A DNA stretch of 64,000 nucleotides, taken from the NCBI RefSeq assembly GCF_000145275.1, contig NC_014393.1, positions 744,001 through 808,000 of the forward strand, given 5' to 3'. A model generated the notes under the pieces. It had not been told where the DNA came from. It made no database searches and was given only the letters and a program-made list of their open reading frames with translations. The first letter of the stretch is position 1. Every line of letters starts with the position of its first letter. The position numbers and the translations under genes were made by a program. Positions 62,032 to 64,000 of this stretch are shown one piece after another. Source of the stretch: Clostridium cellulovorans 743B (GTDB lineage: Bacteria; Bacillota; Clostridia; Clostridiales; Clostridiaceae).

Positions 62032-64000
62032 ATGATGGATAGATTAGAAAATCACGCTCTTGATATATCCCAAAACTTCTCGGAAACAAAGGAAGCTAAC
62101 AGCAAACAAGCGATAAGAAAGCTATTAGACGAAAGTTATAAAGAAATAATCAAAGGCTATGAATATATTGATAAAGATGTTAGAGATAAAAAAGAGGTTA
62201 TCCCTGCTTCTCAATGGTTGCTAGATAATCTTTATCTTATAGAAAAAGAGTATAAGGATATTAAGTTTAAGACACCAAACTTTTTTTATAAAAGGCTTCC
62301 TGTACTCACGAAGGGGGAACTAGCTGGTTTCCCAAGAGTTTATCAAATAGCAGCGAGTATAGTTGCTTATACAGAAGGAAAGATATGCAAAGGTTCTATA
62401 GAATCTTTTATAAATGCATATCAAGAGATAACTACTTTAACATCCTGTGAACTTTGGGCTTTGCCAATTATGCTAAAAGTAGCTCTAATTAAAAATATAA
62501 GCATTGTTACAAGGCAAATGGCTTTTGCTCAAAAAGAAAAAAAGATAGGAGATTCTATTGCTGATGAATTAGTAATATATAGTGACGATGAAGAAAGAAT
62601 AAATAAAACTTTAAACTCAATTGATATAGAAAATCCTCTTTCATCTCACTTTATAGAGCGGGTTTTAAAGACTTTAAGGGATAATGGCTGTGAAAATCCG
62701 AGAATATACAAATGGTTTGATGAAGCATTGGATAGACAGGGTGATAATGCAGAAAGAATGATATTGATAGATCATCAAAAACAAGGATATTTTCAGCTTA
62801 CTTTAGATAATTCTATAAGTGGAATAAGAGAGATCTCATCTATAAGTTGGAGTGCTTTCTTTGAAGAATTTAGCTTTGTAGAAAAATTGCTTAGGGCAGA
62901 TCCAGCAGGTGTTTATAAGAAAATGGATTTTGATACAAGGGATTATTATAGGCATAAAGTTGAATGCTATTCTAGAAAATTCAAGGTATCTGAAACTTAC
63001 ATAGCTAAGCAACTTTTAGAATGTGCAGGAAATGAGACTGAGGAGCATAAAAGACATATCGGTTATTATCTTATAGACGAAGGTATAGCTTGCCTGAAAA
63101 AAGAGGTAAATTATAAAGATAAGTGGGTAGATATAATAAGAAGTCACTTAAGAAAAAACAATGCCACTTATTATATATTCACTATTGTATTAGGTACTAT
63201 ACTTTTAGAACTGTTAATTATGCTTTCTACTTACAGGAATGATAGTAATGTGATTATATGGAAATATATTATAGCTATATTGGTTATTCTTATTCCTTGT
63301 TCAGAAATAGTAAATGCAATTCTAAATTGGAGTATTAATAACCTTATACAAAGAAGATTTGTACCTAAGATGAATTTAGAAGATGGAATTCCTGATGAGG
63401 ATAAAACAATCGTAGTTATTCCAACTATTATAGATTCTGAAAAGAGAGCTGAAGAATTAGCAAGACATATGGAAACTTATTATCTAGCCAATGAAGATAA
63501 AAATCTATATTTTGCTATTTTGGGAGATTATGTGGACTACAAATCCGAGCATAAGGATAACGATGAACAGATAAAAAATGCTGCTCTTGATGCAATCCAT
63601 AGGTTAAATAAAAAGTATGCATCTATAAAAGAACAAAGGTTTTTTTACTTAAATAGAAAACGACAATATAATGAAAAAGAAAAATTGTGGTTAGGATGGG
63701 AAAGAAAACGTGGTAAACTAATGGAATTTCTTGACTTACTAAAAGGAAATGAAAAGGTTAGTTATAATGTCATTAGCGGAAATCTTTCAAATCTCAGGAA
63801 GTCAAAATATATAATAACTTTAGATGCAGACACTCAATTACCGATGGATACTGCAAAAAGGTTAATAGGTGCAATGAGCCATGTACTTAATAGGCCTGTA
63901 ATGGATAAAGGTGGAAAGCAAGTTTTAAGGGGTTATGGGTTAATGCAACCTAGAATAAATATTAGTGCAATCAGTGCTAATAAAACCATGTTTGCTAGGA
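62032..64000 (+). CDS. Cyclic beta-1,2-glucan synthase-like (NdvB) protein, 5' part
   Basis: Open for 656 codons to the window end; full-length relatives have about 2800 residues. The N-terminal ~370 residues (KTPNFFYKRLPVL, LTSCELWALPIMLKVALI) match the conserved front of NdvB/Cgs proteins. Two membrane segments follow (~385-440), then a GT84-type glycosyltransferase beginning EDKTIVVIPTIIDSEKRAEEL with the DxD in IITLDADTQLP. Missing are the rest of the GT, the GH94 phosphorylase and the end. These enzymes make cyclic or linear beta-1,2-glucan from UDP-glucose. AAGGAAG precedes the ATG; a second ATG three bases later is equally possible. Confidence 0.9.
   Translation, partial: MMDRLENHALDISQNFSETKEANSKQAIRKLLDESYKEIIKGYEYIDKDVRDKKEVIPASQWLLDNLYLIEKEYKDIKFKTPNFFYKRLPVLTKGELAGFPRVYQIAASIVAYTEGKICKGSIESFINAYQEITTLTSCELWALPIMLKVALIKNISIVTRQMAFAQKEKKIGDSIADELVIYSDDEERINKTLNSIDIENPLSSHFIERVLKTLRDNGCENPRIYKWFDEALDRQGDNAERMILIDHQKQGYFQLTLDNSISGIREISSISWSAFFEEFSFVEKLLRADPAGVYKKMDFDTRDYYRHKVECYSRKFKVSETYIAKQLLECAGNETEEHKRHIGYYLIDEGIACLKKEVNYKDKWVDIIRSHLRKNNATYYIFTIVLGTILLELLIMLSTYRNDSNVIIWKYIIAILVILIPCSEIVNAILNWSINNLIQRRFVPKMNLEDGIPDEDKTIVVIPTIIDSEKRAEELARHMETYYLANEDKNLYFAILGDYVDYKSEHKDNDEQIKNAALDAIHRLNKKYASIKEQRFFYLNRKRQYNEKEKLWLGWERKRGKLMEFLDLLKGNEKVSYNVISGNLSNLRKSKYIITLDADTQLPMDTAKRLIGAMSHVLNRPVMDKGGKQVLRGYGLMQPRINISAISANKTMFAR

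Overview
The window is about 64 kb of AT-rich, gene-dense DNA with strong AGGAGG-type ribosome binding sites, many intrinsic terminators, and clostridial gene content. A secreted GH5 endoglucanase ending in a type I dockerin (26174-27808, minus) points to a mesophilic, cellulosome-producing Clostridium; C. cellulovorans is the kind of organism that fits, but the species is inferred. No rRNA, tRNA or CRISPR array was seen. The only complete insertion sequence is one IS982-family element.

Layout. 0-11 kb holds housekeeping and accessory genes: a TPR membrane protein, a TVP38/DedA-type protein, a GIY-YIG nuclease, a Cache chemoreceptor, an AraC regulator with a long C-terminal extension, the IS982 element with a 7-bp target duplication, a MATE exporter and uracil-DNA glycosylase. 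11.9-18.9 kb is a surface-polysaccharide cluster: ABC-2 permease, ABC ATPase and four glycosyltransferase genes, one of them with two GT2 domains. 19.3-25 kb carries a membrane pyrophosphatase, a small Asn-rich membrane protein, a DUF3298-type lipoprotein and a PAS-GGDEF diguanylate cyclase. 25.4-28.6 kb has a zinc phospholipase-C-like protein and the dockerin endoglucanase, followed by an unusual 0.8-kb noncoding region. 28.6-37.7 kb has sbcD-sbcC, two tandem signal peptidases, a sigma-like factor and HelD.

37.7-49.6 kb is metabolic and envelope: polysaccharide deacetylase, CDF transporter, GapN, a Yip1-type protein, an M18 aminopeptidase, an ECF sigma/DUF4179 pair whose second gene is interrupted by an in-frame amber codon, then a lysine riboswitch controlling lysC, with lysA following. 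49.6-53.1 kb is the most novel-looking locus: an XRE-type regulator fused to a CarH-like cobalamin-binding photoreceptor module, divergent from a stand-alone cobalamin-binding paralogue that is translationally coupled to an ABC permease and ATPase. The two promoters share a 13-bp box at almost the same place relative to the -10. 53.3-58 kb carries a large secreted protein with 14 degenerate ~51-residue repeats and an orphan protein. 58.2-64 kb has a 2-hydroxyacid dehydrogenase, a TetM-like GTPase, two very small genes and the 5' part of a cyclic beta-1,2-glucan synthase-like gene cut by the window end.

Six related ~85-100-bp palindromic repeats (MITE-like) lie only in intergenic DNA. A separate 312-bp segment bounded by 20-bp perfect inverted repeats lies beside one of them. 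All calls were made by reading the sequence and its translations without database searches.
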